Shown: positions 28,896 through 39,741 of the stretch, in pieces | Layout of the letters: every line of letters begins with the position of its first letter | Numbering within the stretch: the first letter of the stretch is position 1 | NCBI RefSeq assembly: GCF_000517405.1 | Contig: NZ_CP006568.1 | Location: 2,356,001-2,420,000 of the forward strand | Length of the DNA stretch: 64,000 nt | Source: Candidatus Sodalis pierantonius str. SOPE | GTDB taxonomy: Bacteria; Pseudomonadota; Gammaproteobacteria; Enterobacterales; Enterobacteriaceae | Reading direction: 5' to 3' | Made by a program: the position numbers and the translations under genes | The notes under the pieces: model-generated | Database searches by the model: none | Seen by the model: the letters and a program-made list of their open reading frames with translations, nothing else | What the model was told of the DNA's origin: nothing

Positions 28896-30052
28896 ATGTT
28901 TCTCTCAAGATTTTTGGCGGTAGGACTGATATTCCTCGTCGTGGCCGGCGATCGGCAGCCGGAAACGAATCCCGCTGGCGCGGCAACCGAGGTGAGGGGA
29001 AAACGTTACAGCCCCAGTCGGTCACCTTAACCAGCGATTTAACCGGTCGCGTAAAAGGATCGTTGGTTTCCGATGTTCGCCCCCAGGTGGACGGTATCAT
29101 TCAGAAGCGGCTTTTTACCGAAGGAGATGAAGTCAAGGAAGGGCAGGCGCTGTATCAAATCGACCCAGCCAGCTATCAGGCCACCTATGATGAGGCCGTG
29201 GGGCAGCTGAAAAATACCGTGGCGGTGGTAAACAGCAGCAAACTGAAGGCACAGTGCTATACGGCGCTGGTGAAGGAAAACGACGTTTCCCGCCAGGATG
29301 CCGATGAGGCCGTGGCCACCTGGCAACAAAACGTTGCCTCGGTGGACCAATACCGCGCCGCGGTACAGAGCGCGCGTATCGATCTGCAACGCACCGTGAT
29401 TAAGGCCCCCATCTCTGGCCGTATCGGCATCTCTTCGATTACCCCCGGCGCGCTGATCGAAGCCAATCAATCCAACGCGCTGGCCACCATCCGCACGCTG
29501 GATCCTATCTATGTCGACCTGACTCAGTCCAGCAGCCAGCTGCTGCAACTGCGTCGCCAACAGGGGACGTTAAAGCAGGAGGGTGACACGGTACCGGTGA
29601 CGGTCACGTTGGAGGACGGCACGCGTTACGCGCACACCGGCAAGCTTGAGCTGACCGAGGTGGCGGTGGATGAAAGCACGGGCACCGTCACGCTGCGCGC
29701 CATTTTACCCAATCCGCAGCACGAGCTGTTGCCGGGAATGTATATCCGCGCAAGCGTAAGCAATGGTGTGAAGGCTAATGCGATTCTGGCGCCCCATCAG
29801 GGCATAACCTGCGATGCGAAAGGCAACGCCACCGCGCTGGTGGTGGGGCAGGATAACAAAGTGGAAAGCCGCCACGTCACCGTCGATCGCGTCATTGGCA
29901 GCGATTGGCTGGTTAACGAAGGATTGAAGGCGGGCGATAGGGTGATCGTGGAAGGGACCAGCAAAGTGCAAACCGGAATGACGGTGAAGGCGGTAGAAGC
30001 GACTACCCCATCCGACGCCGCGCAAACGACCGACGGTAGCGGAGGAGAGTAA
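28896..30052 (+). pseudogene. RND efflux periplasmic adaptor (AcrA/MexA family), frameshifted at the N-terminus
   Basis: Membrane-fusion protein of a tripartite drug pump. The natural start MFLSRFLAVGLIFLVVAG is at 28896 and begins a lipoprotein-type signal peptide, but the expected lipobox Cys is absent (AGDRQPE where AGC would be expected). About 45 codons later an indel near 28995-29005 moves the remaining protein (LQPQSVTLTSDLTGRVKGS, lipoyl half SDVRPQVDGIIQKR and IKAPISGRIG, beta barrel LELTEVAVDESTGTV) to another frame. An ATG at 28862 is in the downstream frame but has no secretion signal. A secreted adaptor is therefore unlikely. Confidence 0.85.
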
Positions 30053-30053
30053 C

Positions 30054-33000
30054 ATGCTGGCTGGTTTTTTTATCCGTCGCCCGGTTTTTGCCTGGGTGAT
30101 AGCGATTATCATCGTGCTGTTTGGCGTGTTGAGTATTAACAATCTGCCGGTAGCCCAGTACCCCGACGTGGCGCCGCCGCAGATCACCATTGAGGCCACC
30201 TACACCGGCGCCTCGGCGGAAACGCTCGAAAGCAGCGTCACGCAGGTTATCGAACAGCAGCTTACCGGCTTGGATGGGTTGCTTTATTTTTCGTCAACCA
30301 GCACCGCCTCCACCGGTCAGTCAAAAATTACGGTCACCATTGAGCAGGGGACCGATCCGGATATCGCGCAGGTCCAGGTGCAAAATAAAGTGCAGCAGGC
30401 GGAAAGCCGGCTGCCGGATTCCGTCACGTCGCAGGGCGTGACGGTGGCGAAAGCGCAGTCCGACTTTTTGCTTATCATGACGCTTTATGACAACGCTGAC
30501 AAAAGCACCTAGTCGGACGTGGCCGATTACCTGATAAGCAATATGCAAGACACCCTGGCGCGCGTGCAGGGGGTAGGGGATGTGCAGGTGTTCGGCTCCG
30601 AATATGCGATGCGCATCTGGCTTGATCCGGCCAAGCTTGCGGCCTATTCCTTGATGCCGTCCGATGTGGAAACGGCGCTGGAGAATCAAAATACCCAGGT
30701 ATCCTCCGGGCAAATCGGCGCCCAGCCCGCCGGCAAAGACCAGCAACTGGTGGCGACGGTACGTTCCCGTTCACGCCTGCAAACCCCGGAGCAATTCCGC
30801 CGCATTGTGTTAAAAACCAACAGCGGAGGCTCCATCGTACGTTTGGCCGATGTGGCTCGGGTGGAGATGGGAGATGAGGATTACAGCACCAACGTGCTGG
30901 CCAACGGTCATCCTGCCGCCGGTATGGCCATTAAACTGGCGCCGGGCGCCAATGCGCTGTACACGGCGGAAAAAGTGAAGAGCACCATTAGCGAGCTGCA
31001 AAGCGGTATGCTGGCGAGCTATACCGTGGCGTATCCGCTCGATAGCACCGAGTTCATCAAAGTCTCCATCGAAGAAGTGGTGAAGACTTTGGGGGAAGCG
31101 ATTCTCCTGGTGGTGGTGGTCATGTTCGTGTTTTTGCAAAACTGGCGCACGACCTTGATCCCCGCCATCGCGGTGCCGGTAGTGTTATTGGGCACCTTCG
31201 GCGTACTGGCGCTGTTTGACTATTCTATCAATACGCTGACCATGTTCGGCATGGTCCTGACGATTGGTCTATTGGTGGACGACGCCATCGTGGTGGTGGA
31301 AAATGTCGAACGCGTGATGCGTGAGGAAAAACTGTCGCCGCGGGACGCTACGGCGAAATCCATGAAGGAAATTACCAGCGCGCTTATCGGTATCACCTTG
31401 GTACTGTCGGCGGTGTTCCTGCCCATGTCGTTTTTCAGCGGTTCAACTGGCGTCATTTACCGTCAGTTCTCCATTACCATTGTTTCTTCCATGATCCTGT
31501 CGGTGGTGGTGGCGCAGACCCTCACGCCGGCGCTGTGCGCCAGCTTTTTGAAACCTCATGACGATGAGCATAGCGAGAAAGGCTTTTTCGGCTGGTTTAA
31601 CCGTCACTATAACGCGCTGCAAACGCGTTATGAGAATCGCGTCGGCCACGTCATTCACGGTCCCATGCGCTATTTGTTGCTCTATGCGGTTTTGCTGCTG
31701 GCCTGCGCCGTGATGTATTTACGTTTGCCTACCGGCTTCCTGCCGACGGAAGATCAGGGTTATATTATGGTGCAGTACCAACTGCCGCCGGGGGCCACGG
31801 AGAGCCGCACCCGCAACGTGCGCAGTGAGATCCAACAGTACTTCCTGAACCAAGAAAAAGACAATATCAACGTCGACATGCTGGTTAACGGTTTCAGTTT
31901 CGCCGGTAGCGGGCAAAACGCCGGGGTCGGGTTTATCGCGCTGAAAAACTGGAGCGATCGTAAAGGCACGGAAAACGAGGCGGACGCCATTGCGCTGCGG
32001 GCGATGAAACATTTTGCCGGCATGCGCGATGCGCAGGTGTATGTCTTAACGCCGCCCGCCATTTCCGGCCTGGGGCAATCCAACGGGTTCACCTTTGAAC
32101 TTCAGGCCCGCGCCGGTACCGATCGCAGCCAACTGCTGAAACTGCGCGATCAGCTGATCGCCAACGCGGCCAAGGACGCCACGCTCTCTAGCGTGCGCGC
32201 CAATACGCTGCCGGATTTACCGCAGTTGCAGGTCTATATCGATGATGACAAAGCCGAGACGCTCGGCACCTCGGTCAGCGACATTAACGACACTCTCGGT
32301 AGCGCCCTGGGGGGAACCTATGTCAACGACTTTACTGATCGCGGACGGGTAAAAAAAGTGTATATTCAAGGCGACGCCGATTTTCGCAGTAAACCCGAGG
32401 ACATCAATCGCTGGTTCGTGAAAGGCACGGACAGCGACGGTAATGACACCATGGTACCGTTTTCGTCCTTCGCCACCTCTCACTGGATCTACGGTGCGGA
32501 TACCTTGTCCCGCTACAACGGGCTGGCGTCCTATGAAATCCAGGGCGAGGCGACTTCCGGCAGCAGTTCGGGGAACGTAATGAATCAGATGGAGACGTTG
32601 GCCGGGCAATTACCCGCGGGCAGCACCCATGCCTGGTCGGCGTTATCTTATCAAGAACGATTGTCGGGCAATCAGGCGATGTCGCTGTACGCTATTTCGC
32701 TGGTGGTGGTGTTCTTATGTCTGGCGGCGCTGTATGAAAGCTGGTCGGTCCCCTTTTCGGTCATGATGGTAGTCCCGCTTGGCGTTGTTGGGTCGCTACT
32801 GGCCATCACGTCGCGCGGTTTGGAAAATGATGTCTACTTCCAGGTCGCATTGTTAACCATCATTGGGCTTTCGTCGAAAAATGCCATCTTGATTGTGGAA
32901 TTCGCCGAGGAACGCTATCGCCAGGGCCAGACCCTGATAGCCGCGGCGGTGCATGCGGCCGCGGCCGGTTCTGATGACGTCGCTGGCGTTTGCCGCCGGG

Positions 33001-33204
33001 GTATTGCCGCTGGCGGTGTCGACGGGGGCGGGGGCCAATAGCCGTATCGCGATTGGTACCAGCATTATTGGCGGCATCATTACCGCCACGCTGCTGGCGA
33101 TATCCCTGGTGCCGCTGTTTTTTGTCATCATCAGGCGGATTTTCCCTGGCATTCCTGAGGGGGAACACCCCGTTAATTCCACCCACCAGGACATGGGGGC
33201 ATGA
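30054..33204 (+). pseudogene. RND efflux pump (AcrB/MexB family), amber codon and frameshift
   Basis: Inner-membrane proton-driven multidrug transporter, about 1050 aa. MLAGFFIRRPVFAWVIAI starts helix 1. An in-frame TAG at 30510-30512 interrupts after DNADKST; the same frame continues without other damage (SDVADYLISNMQD) for 840 residues, with the helix-4 motif GLLVDDAIVVVENVER. Near 32950 a one-base shift follows RQGQTLIAAAVHA; the last 80 residues (RPVLMTSLAFAAGVLPL) are in the next frame and end at 33204. The start is 2 bases after the adaptor stop, and the end overlaps the channel gene ATG. Confidence 0.92.
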
Positions 33205-34634
33205 ACATGTTAGCAAGACGAATCATCATGGTGGCGCCCCTGCTGCTGAGCGGCTGTTTATCGCTGGATCCCCACTATACGCGTCCGGCGGCGCCGGTGC
33301 CGGACAGGTTGCCAACGGGCGGCGCTTATGCTTCACTGGGCCACGCCCCGGGCAGCAATTATCGCGACATCGCCTGGCGGGACTATATTCTGGATGACCG
33401 GTTGCGTCAGACCGTCGCTATGGCGTTGAACAGCAGCCGCGATTTGCGCGAAGCCGTAGCCGATGTTAAAGCGGCCAAAGCGCAATATGGTGAAGAACGA
33501 TCGAATCTGTTCCCCACCGTTGATGCGGAGCTGTCGGGGACTCGCTCCCGCGCGCTGACCGGCGAGGGCAACCAGACGGCGATAAGCCAAAGCACCCAGG
33601 CGGAGGGGAGCATCAGCTCCTTTGAGCTGGATTTGTTCGGCAAAAACCAGAGCTTGACGCGGGAACAGTATGAAACCTACCTCGGCACGCTGGCGGGTGC
33701 GCGCAGTACCCGGTTAACCGTGCTGTACAATACGGTGTATTACTGGCTGGCGCTCGCCGCCGATCAAAGCAACCTGGCGATTGCGCAGCAAACGGCGCAA
33801 AGCGCGCGTCAATCCCTTGAGGTCACGCAAAAAAAATTGCAACACGGCATCGTCTCCGGGGTCGATGTGGCGTCGGCTGAAACCACCTATCAATCCGCTA
33901 TGGCCGATATCGCCAGCTATCAAACCAGCGTGGCGCAGGATAAGAACGCGCTGGATCTGGAGGTGGGCCAGCGCGTGCCGGACGCGTGGCTGCCGAACGG
34001 CATTGAGCAGCTGCCTGGCGCGCTAAGTGAAATGCCCGCCGACATTTCATCGCAGGTATTGCTAAACCGGCCGGATGTCCTGGAAGCGGAGCACAATTTG
34101 AAGGCGGCAAACGCCAGTATCGGCGCGGCGCGGGCCAATTTCTTCCCGTCCATTTCCCTGACGACGTCAGCCGGGGTGGGCAGCGCCGAGCTGTCTTCAT
34201 TGTTCAAACACGGTGCGGGCATCTGGTCCTTTTCACCTAGCGTCTCGCTGCCGTTATTCACCGGCGGCTACAATGCCGCGCAGCTGAATTACACCCGCGC
34301 GCAAAAAGAGCTTTACGTCGCGACCTATGAAAAAGCGATACAGACCGCGTTCCAGGAAGTGGCTGACGCGCTGGCGCGCCGCGGCACGATTAACGCGCAG
34401 CTGACGGGCCATACGGACTATGTCGCCGCGGCCGGGCGCTATTATCATCTGGCCGATTTGCGTTATCAAAACGGCGTCGACACCTATTTGAACGCGCTCG
34501 ATGCCCAGCGGGAACTCTACAGCGCCAGAACCGAATTAGTGAGCACCCAGCTGGCGTATTATCAAAATCTGATCACGCTGTATAAAGTGATGGGGGACGG
34601 GACGGCGCTGGCGGAATCAAAATTCGCGCTTTAA
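33201..34634 (+). CDS. Outer-membrane efflux channel (OprM/NodT family lipoprotein)
   Basis: 477 residues. The signal peptide ends in LLLSGC (lipid-anchored Cys), followed by LSLDPHYTRP as in OprM/CmeC proteins. Two OEP repeats each provide helices and strands of a TolC-like trimer tunnel (LRQTVAMALNSSRDLREA; NRPDVLEAEHNLKAANAS). It overlaps the pump gene by ATGA, so it was translated in the same operon. It is the only intact member of the three; alone it has no pump to serve, unless it pairs with another adaptor. Confidence 0.93.
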   Translation: MNMLARRIIMVAPLLLSGCLSLDPHYTRPAAPVPDRLPTGGAYASLGHAPGSNYRDIAWRDYILDDRLRQTVAMALNSSRDLREAVADVKAAKAQYGEERSNLFPTVDAELSGTRSRALTGEGNQTAISQSTQAEGSISSFELDLFGKNQSLTREQYETYLGTLAGARSTRLTVLYNTVYYWLALAADQSNLAIAQQTAQSARQSLEVTQKKLQHGIVSGVDVASAETTYQSAMADIASYQTSVAQDKNALDLEVGQRVPDAWLPNGIEQLPGALSEMPADISSQVLLNRPDVLEAEHNLKAANASIGAARANFFPSISLTTSAGVGSAELSSLFKHGAGIWSFSPSVSLPLFTGGYNAAQLNYTRAQKELYVATYEKAIQTAFQEVADALARRGTINAQLTGHTDYVAAAGRYYHLADLRYQNGVDTYLNALDAQRELYSARTELVSTQLAYYQNLITLYKVMGDGTALAESKFAL

Positions 34635-35000
34635 CGCAACGGCACGGGGCGCGACACGTCCTGCCATATTGCCGTGCTGCTATGTAGCCATGTAGCCGTG
34701 CTGCTATGTTGCCGTGTTGCCGTGCCGTGTCGCACCGCTGCTGCGTTCACAGGTCGCCGAGAGCGGCTGCGGGCTAAGTTTGGCGCCGAGATAGGATGTG
34801 GGACGAAGGGGGTTTTACCCAGCGCGCCAGGGCGCGCGCCCGGTTGCCACTTGGAAAAGCGTGTGCGGCCGGGGGCGCTGGTCGCGGGCGTACAGGAGTA
34901 CGAGGGCCATTTCTTGCGCCGGGAGGTTCTTCTTGTACGCGGAGCAGGGTAACATAACCCCCTTGCACATCAAGGTGTTATTGCTCAGAAGGGGAAGGCG
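34635..35000. other. Spacer with short tandem repeat
   Basis: 366 bases without a gene. A 15-base unit GCCGTGCTGCTATGT occurs at 34671-34685 and 34695-34709 (24-base period), surrounded by degenerate GCCGTGTTGCCGTG units. The unit is a simple-sequence tract with no coding frame. GGGGAAGG before the TetR GTG start lies at the right edge. Confidence 0.6.
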
Positions 35001-35582
35001 GTGAGAAAAGGGGCGGGTGAGGACTTTCACAGGCAACGTCGTGCGCAAATCATTGAGGCCGCAAAAGAAAGTTTTGCTCAATCCGGTTTCCACGGCGCGA
35101 CCATGGCCGAGCTGAGTCAACAATCCGGCCTCAGCGCGGGGCAGCTCTATCGCTATTTTGACAGTAAGGACGCGCTGATTGATGCGGTGGTGCGCCAGGT
35201 CGCCGGGCAATGGTATCGCCTGCTTGCGGAGAAATTACTCGCTTTGACCGATTACTCGGCGATTTTATTCCCCCAATCGCCTTTTTGGTCTGACTGGCCG
35301 GCGAGAGAACGGGTTTTACTGCTTGAAACGTTCTCCGAAGCCTCGCGCAGCGCTACTCTCCAATCGATTTTACGTCAGGAAGAACAGGATCTGATCGACG
35401 CGCTGGTCAATCATGACGCTCCGCCGACGTCGTTACAGGACGAAAGCCGACGCCGCGCGGCCATTGAACTGCTGTTAACCCTTATCAACGGTGCGGTTTG
35501 CCGGACGTTCCATGAAGAAGATATCGATAGCGCTATCACCGCGGTGGTAACGCGGTTTTTGTCAGCGGCCGTGCGCGCCTAG
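35001..35582 (+). CDS. TetR/AcrR-family repressor (1)
   Basis: 193 residues starting at GTG 35001 with GGGGAAGG just upstream. The DNA-binding region is typical (RRAQIIEAAKESFAQSGFHG, ELSQQSGLSAGQLYRYFDSK); the ligand domain is variable. It lies downstream of the efflux operon on the same strand, after a 366-base gap, so it may control the operon through the palindrome at 28858-28883. Intact. The target is inferred from position only. Confidence 0.88.
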   Translation: MRKGAGEDFHRQRRAQIIEAAKESFAQSGFHGATMAELSQQSGLSAGQLYRYFDSKDALIDAVVRQVAGQWYRLLAEKLLALTDYSAILFPQSPFWSDWPARERVLLLETFSEASRSATLQSILRQEEQDLIDALVNHDAPPTSLQDESRRRAAIELLLTLINGAVCRTFHEEDIDSAITAVVTRFLSAAVRA

Positions 35583-35696
35583 CACTCTGACGCCACCGTC
35601 TTGGGCGGGGGCTTGGCCGGCGGGCGCTACGTTGCCGGGGCGATCGCCCGGCAAAGAGCGAACGCCTGCGCAAACGGCCTGGCTTGGGGGCTTGCG

Positions 35697-36260
35697 TTAA
35701 ACGCCTGAATTCATCTGGCGGATCAAATCGTCGACCAAGGGCCAGAAGGCCGCGTTATGCTGGGCGATATTCACGTTTTTACGCATGATCACGCCATCAA
35801 TAATCAAGGAAAAAATATACAGGCGCGTGCGGATTTCACTATCTTTGGCGTTGGCGTTCAGCGCTCTGAAATGGCTAAAGGCATAATCCTGCAAAGTCAA
35901 ATGCGCGCGGTGGATGATGTGCTGAACGTGAGCATTTCTGCTGGCTTCCGCCGAGATGGCCAGCATCAGCGCGATACTGTCCCGCGTGTCGGCGTTAACG
36001 GTATCGCCCGCGAAGAGCGTGAGCCAGGCGCTATCGCCCTCCAGAACAGAGTCGGCTTTCATTTTTTGCTGTAACCGCTGAACCACCTTGTTCACCAGCG
36101 CCTCAATGATGTCACTTTTCCCTTTAAAATAGCGGTAAATCAGCCCGGTGCTGATACCCGCCATCACGGCGATTTCCTGCACGGTCGTATTGTGAAACCC
36201 TTTTTGCATCACGCACGTTTTTGCGGCAGAGAGTATTTGATCGGCACGATTCATCTTCAT
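35697..36260 (-). CDS. TetR/AcrR-family repressor (2)
   Basis: 187 residues starting MKMNRADQILSAAKTC at 36260. Helix-turn-helix VQEIAVMAGISTGLIYRYFKGK. It converges on the first TetR gene and shares the pattern of an ISAEASRNA-type helix (ETFSEASRSA in the other), so the two may be distant paralogues. Intact. Its target is not apparent; the efflux operon is one possibility. Confidence 0.88.
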   Translation of the reverse strand: MKMNRADQILSAAKTCVMQKGFHNTTVQEIAVMAGISTGLIYRYFKGKSDIIEALVNKVVQRLQQKMKADSVLEGDSAWLTLFAGDTVNADTRDSIALMLAISAEASRNAHVQHIIHRAHLTLQDYAFSHFRALNANAKDSEIRTRLYIFSLIIDGVIMRKNVNIAQHNAAFWPLVDDLIRQMNSGV

Positions 36261-36465
36261 CGTTCATTGCTCTCCACCTGACTCTATCGCCGAATGTCGG
36301 CCCATGCGAATAGCTTAACATGGGGGGGGCGAGCAGACCTAGTGATTCGCGGCGCACCGCCCGCCGCCAGAGGGGATGGCGGCGAGAGACATCATCGCCT
36401 GTGGTCAAAAAAAGGGTAAGCGCGCCAGGCGCTTACCCTGCAAGACCCTTGCTACTGCCGCCCAG

Positions 36466-38718
36466 TCAGGCGGGGACCGCGGCCGCTTTAGCGAGCCGAG
36501 ACCAGATGCGATGCTCACGTAGACTCGCCAGGAACGCCTGCATCAGCTGGTCGCTAATCGACCCGTCCTCGCTGATGCCTGCTTCATTATCGCCGTCCTT
36601 CAGCCCCAACTGTGGTTTAAACCGCCGGGCGTCGCCGCTAAGGGCGATGGGTTTCAGGTGCTTATAGGTTTCCAGGATGTAATGGCGCGCCGCTCCGTCC
36701 CGCAACAGCGCGTCGAGATTGCCGTTCGGCACCACAACGCCATCCACCGTAATCGACGGATTGCCCTCTATGGTGCTGTCTATGGGCAGTGTGGAGCCGT
36801 CGCTCGCCAGCAGCTTGGCGTGAACTCCTTCCGCCTTCAGGGCCTGCATCGCGGCCAGCACATCGGCGGCGTCCACCCCGTCGCTGATCAGAAGCGCCAC
36901 CTGTCGTCCCTTGAGCGCGCCGGAGCCGGTCGCATACAGGCTGAGGGTGGGATCGCGGGTGATGCCGTTGACCGCGGGCGGCGGCGCAATGTTTTTCGCC
37001 TCGTCGGACAGACGATAGCCGAGGCGGGCGGCGACCTGGCTTGCCAGGTCGACATCCACCCGGGTAAGCAGATCGATCACCCGTTCGCGGATATAGGGCC
37101 GGGCGACTTTGCCTAACTCGAAACTGAATGCGTCGATAATGTGCTGTTGCTCGGCAGGCGTTTGGTTAAGCCAGAATAAACGCGGGTGGGCGAAGTATTC
37201 GTTGAACGAGTCTCTGCGCTGACGAATTTTCTCGCCGTCGATGCGCTCATGGTAATTCTCAAAGCCGCCGTTTTCCGCCGCCGGCGCGGTTTCGCGCGGC
37301 CAGTTATCGTTTAACGAGTTGGGCTCGTAGGCCGCCGGGTTGGTGTTGATATCCTGGCGGTGCATGCCGTCGCGTTGGAAATTATGATAAGGGCACACGG
37401 GGCGGTTGATGGGAATTTCATGAAAGTTGGGGCCGCCGAGTCGGCTGATTTGGGTGTCGGTATAGGAAAATAACCGTCCCTGTAACAGGGGATCGTTGCT
37501 GAAATCAATGCAGGGCACGATATGACCGGAATGGAACGCGACCTGCTCCGTTTCGGCGAAAAAGTTATCCGGATTGCGGTTAAGGGTCAACTTGCCTACG
37601 ATTTCCACCGGCACCAGCGCTTCGGGGATCAACTTGGTCGGATCAAGCAAGTCGAAGTCGAGCTTATGTTCATCTTCCTCGGGGATCAGCTGTAAGCCCA
37701 GTTCCCATTCCGGGTAGTCGCCGGCTTCAATAGCTTTCCACAGATCGCGGCGGTGGAAATCCGGATCTTTACCGGCAATTTTTTGCGCTTCATCCCATAC
37801 CAGCGACGCTTTTCCGGCAACCGGTTTCCAATGGAAACGGACAAAGGTGCTTTGACCTTCGGCGTTCACCAGGCGGAACGTATGGATGCCAAAGCCTTCC
37901 ATGGTGCGCAGGCTGCGCGGTATCCCGCGGTCCGACATCGCCCAGAAGACGTTATGCAGCGTTTCCGGCTGCAACGAAACATAATCCCAGAAACTGTCGT
38001 GGGCGGTGCCGCCCTGCGGCATCTCATTGTGGGGTTCAGGTTTCACCGCATGGACGAAATCGGGAAATTTATGGGCATCCTGAATGAAAAACACCGGCGT
38101 ATTGTTGCCGACCAGATCGAAATTGCCTTCCTGAGTATAAAACTTCACCGCGCAACCGCGGATATCGCGCACCGTATCGGCGGAGCCACGCGACCCCTGC
38201 ACGGTGGAAAACCGCACATACACCGGCGTTTTGACCGACGGGTCGCGCAGAAAGCCCGCTTTGGTGATGTCGGTCAGCGGGCGGTAGACCTCAAAAACGC
38301 CGTGTGCGGCGGATCCGCGGGCATGCACGATACGTTCCGGTATGCGTTCATGATCAAAATGGGTGATCTTCTCACGCATAATGAAATCTTCCAGCAGCGT
38401 GGGTCCACGCTTGCCGGCGCGCAGCGAATTCTGGTCATCGGAAATTTTGGTTTCCTGATCGTTGGTCAGGGGCTGGTTTTCACCGTTTTTGCGGTGAGGC
38501 TCCAGCAAGTCGAGTTTAGCGTTGGTGGTCTTGGGAAACTTGGCCGAACCGGACGCGGTGGGCTGTTTCCCCGGCTCGGAAGGGCCAGGTTGCGACATGT
38601 GGCTGCCGTCATCGGGGGCCAGACTGCCCAGGCCGGGGGAAGAAGACCGGCCATCCGGGGCCGGGGCGGGATGGGACAGGCGTTGCTGAGCCTCAGAAGG
38701 ATCCTTGGGTGTCGACAT
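36466..38718 (-). CDS. katE: Catalase HPII (large-subunit monofunctional catalase)
   Basis: 750 residues (E. coli 753). It converts hydrogen peroxide to water and oxygen. A long low-complexity N-terminal arm is followed by the haem catalase core: distal His in VHARGSAAHGVFEV, distal Asn in DLVGNNTPVFFIQD, proximal Tyr in RLFSYTDTQISRLGG, and the His of the HPII His-Tyr crosslink in FHSGHIVP. A C-terminal flavodoxin/DJ-1-like domain (about residue 600 on, LKGRQVALLISDGVD) is typical of large catalases. Start MSTPKDPSEAQQ has AGGAGC upstream. All catalytic residues are kept. Confidence 0.96.
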   Translation of the reverse strand: MSTPKDPSEAQQRLSHPAPAPDGRSSSPGLGSLAPDDGSHMSQPGPSEPGKQPTASGSAKFPKTTNAKLDLLEPHRKNGENQPLTNDQETKISDDQNSLRAGKRGPTLLEDFIMREKITHFDHERIPERIVHARGSAAHGVFEVYRPLTDITKAGFLRDPSVKTPVYVRFSTVQGSRGSADTVRDIRGCAVKFYTQEGNFDLVGNNTPVFFIQDAHKFPDFVHAVKPEPHNEMPQGGTAHDSFWDYVSLQPETLHNVFWAMSDRGIPRSLRTMEGFGIHTFRLVNAEGQSTFVRFHWKPVAGKASLVWDEAQKIAGKDPDFHRRDLWKAIEAGDYPEWELGLQLIPEEDEHKLDFDLLDPTKLIPEALVPVEIVGKLTLNRNPDNFFAETEQVAFHSGHIVPCIDFSNDPLLQGRLFSYTDTQISRLGGPNFHEIPINRPVCPYHNFQRDGMHRQDINTNPAAYEPNSLNDNWPRETAPAAENGGFENYHERIDGEKIRQRRDSFNEYFAHPRLFWLNQTPAEQQHIIDAFSFELGKVARPYIRERVIDLLTRVDVDLASQVAARLGYRLSDEAKNIAPPPAVNGITRDPTLSLYATGSGALKGRQVALLISDGVDAADVLAAMQALKAEGVHAKLLASDGSTLPIDSTIEGNPSITVDGVVVPNGNLDALLRDGAARHYILETYKHLKPIALSGDARRFKPQLGLKDGDNEAGISEDGSISDQLMQAFLASLREHRIWSRLAKAAAVPA

Positions 38719-39063
38719 GGCTTTGTGCTCCTCTCACTGTTTACAACCGGTTAAGTAGCGATTTACCACCGCCTTTTGGGATCGGTTGGATCAACTATAG
38801 AACAGATTTCCCTTACCGGTTTTAGGGTAATAGCACGCGATGGGGTTGACGCTTCGCCCTATTTGCTCTGTAAAACAATCTGTTATGGGAATATCGTTGA
38901 TCACGCCGGGTGAAAAATAAGCCCGTTTTGGCAGCAAATAACAGTATGAATGCTAGGGAATGACCGCGCCAAACCGCGCGCCGTCTGGGCCGCAGCAACA
39001 GGAAAATCTTTCTCTATCGTTACGATAGCCTGCGCCGTCGGCGGCGCGCTCGGCCCGATCTTC
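38719..39063. other. Spacer between katE and ydjM
   Basis: 345 bases without a gene; it should contain the katE promoter (sigma-S dependent in E. coli) on the minus strand. I cannot pick out a secure promoter. Confidence 0.4.
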
Positions 39064-39648
39064 TCAGGGGGTGGGCAACAGGCTGGCGCGCACCCGCTGC
39101 CAGAGCGCCTGCACGGACTCGGGAACCGCCGGATGCCGTACCAGCGGCGCGCCCTCCGGGTGCTGTAGGGCGAAAATCAGCGCTGCGATACAGACCAATC
39201 GCTCGAGCTGGTTGCCTTTGGCGGGGCTCAAGATAGGCAGGCGAAACCGCCAGCGGCAGGGCCACAGTAGCGGCACGCCGGCCGGGGTTAGCATATCCGC
39301 CGCGATATGGCTTAAATAACCGATAATCATGGCGTGAAACGCATCCAGGGGAATGACGCTTTGCGGCGGCAGGCGCAGGGTAAATAACAGGATACCGGCG
39401 ATGATCGCCAGCAGGCTATGGGTGAAGCCGCGATGACCGCACAGTCGGGCGATAGGCACGGACAGTCAGGTCAATCGCTGTCCCAGCACCGATTTGGGGT
39501 GGTCGATATCCGGCAGTAGGCAGGTAAGCAATCCACCGGCGATAATGTGCCACCAATCGCCGCCTTGGGCCAGGGCAGGCGTCAGCGCCATTTTCTTGGC
39601 TAAAATGGTGCTGGCCAAGGCAAAAATAAAATGTCCTTCGGCGGTCAT
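39064..39648 (-). pseudogene. ydjM: YdjM-like membrane metal-dependent hydrolase family protein, nonsense codon
   Basis: LexA-regulated inner-membrane protein in E. coli (DUF457). The start MTAEGHFIFALASTIL (39648) matches. The family motif LPDIDHPKSVLGQR is followed by an in-frame TGA at 39463-39465, where a Trp codon (TGG) is expected, and the same frame continues (CGHRGFTHSLLAIIAG, GYLSHIAADMLTPAGVP, CRWRFRLPILSP). All conserved His/Asp residues are split between the two halves. CTGG-N8-CCAG at 39670-39685 is a weak relative of the LexA box. Confidence 0.9.
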
Positions 39649-39741
39649 AGGTGGCACGGCGCGAAATGGCTGGTCATTTGTCCAGTATAGAACAATCCGA
39701 TGCCGCCGGGAATAGGTTACCTTGTAACTTTTCCTTGCCGG

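Noticed and set aside
30519..33041. RND pump as a separate gene starting after the amber codon
   Set aside because: Same frame as the upstream part, no ribosome site at the restart, and it would lack the first membrane helix; treated as one interrupted gene.
34671..34735. Tandem GCCGTGCTGCTATGT units as a CRISPR-like array
   Set aside because: Only two exact units with a 9-base gap and degenerate neighbours; no regular spacers and no cas genes.
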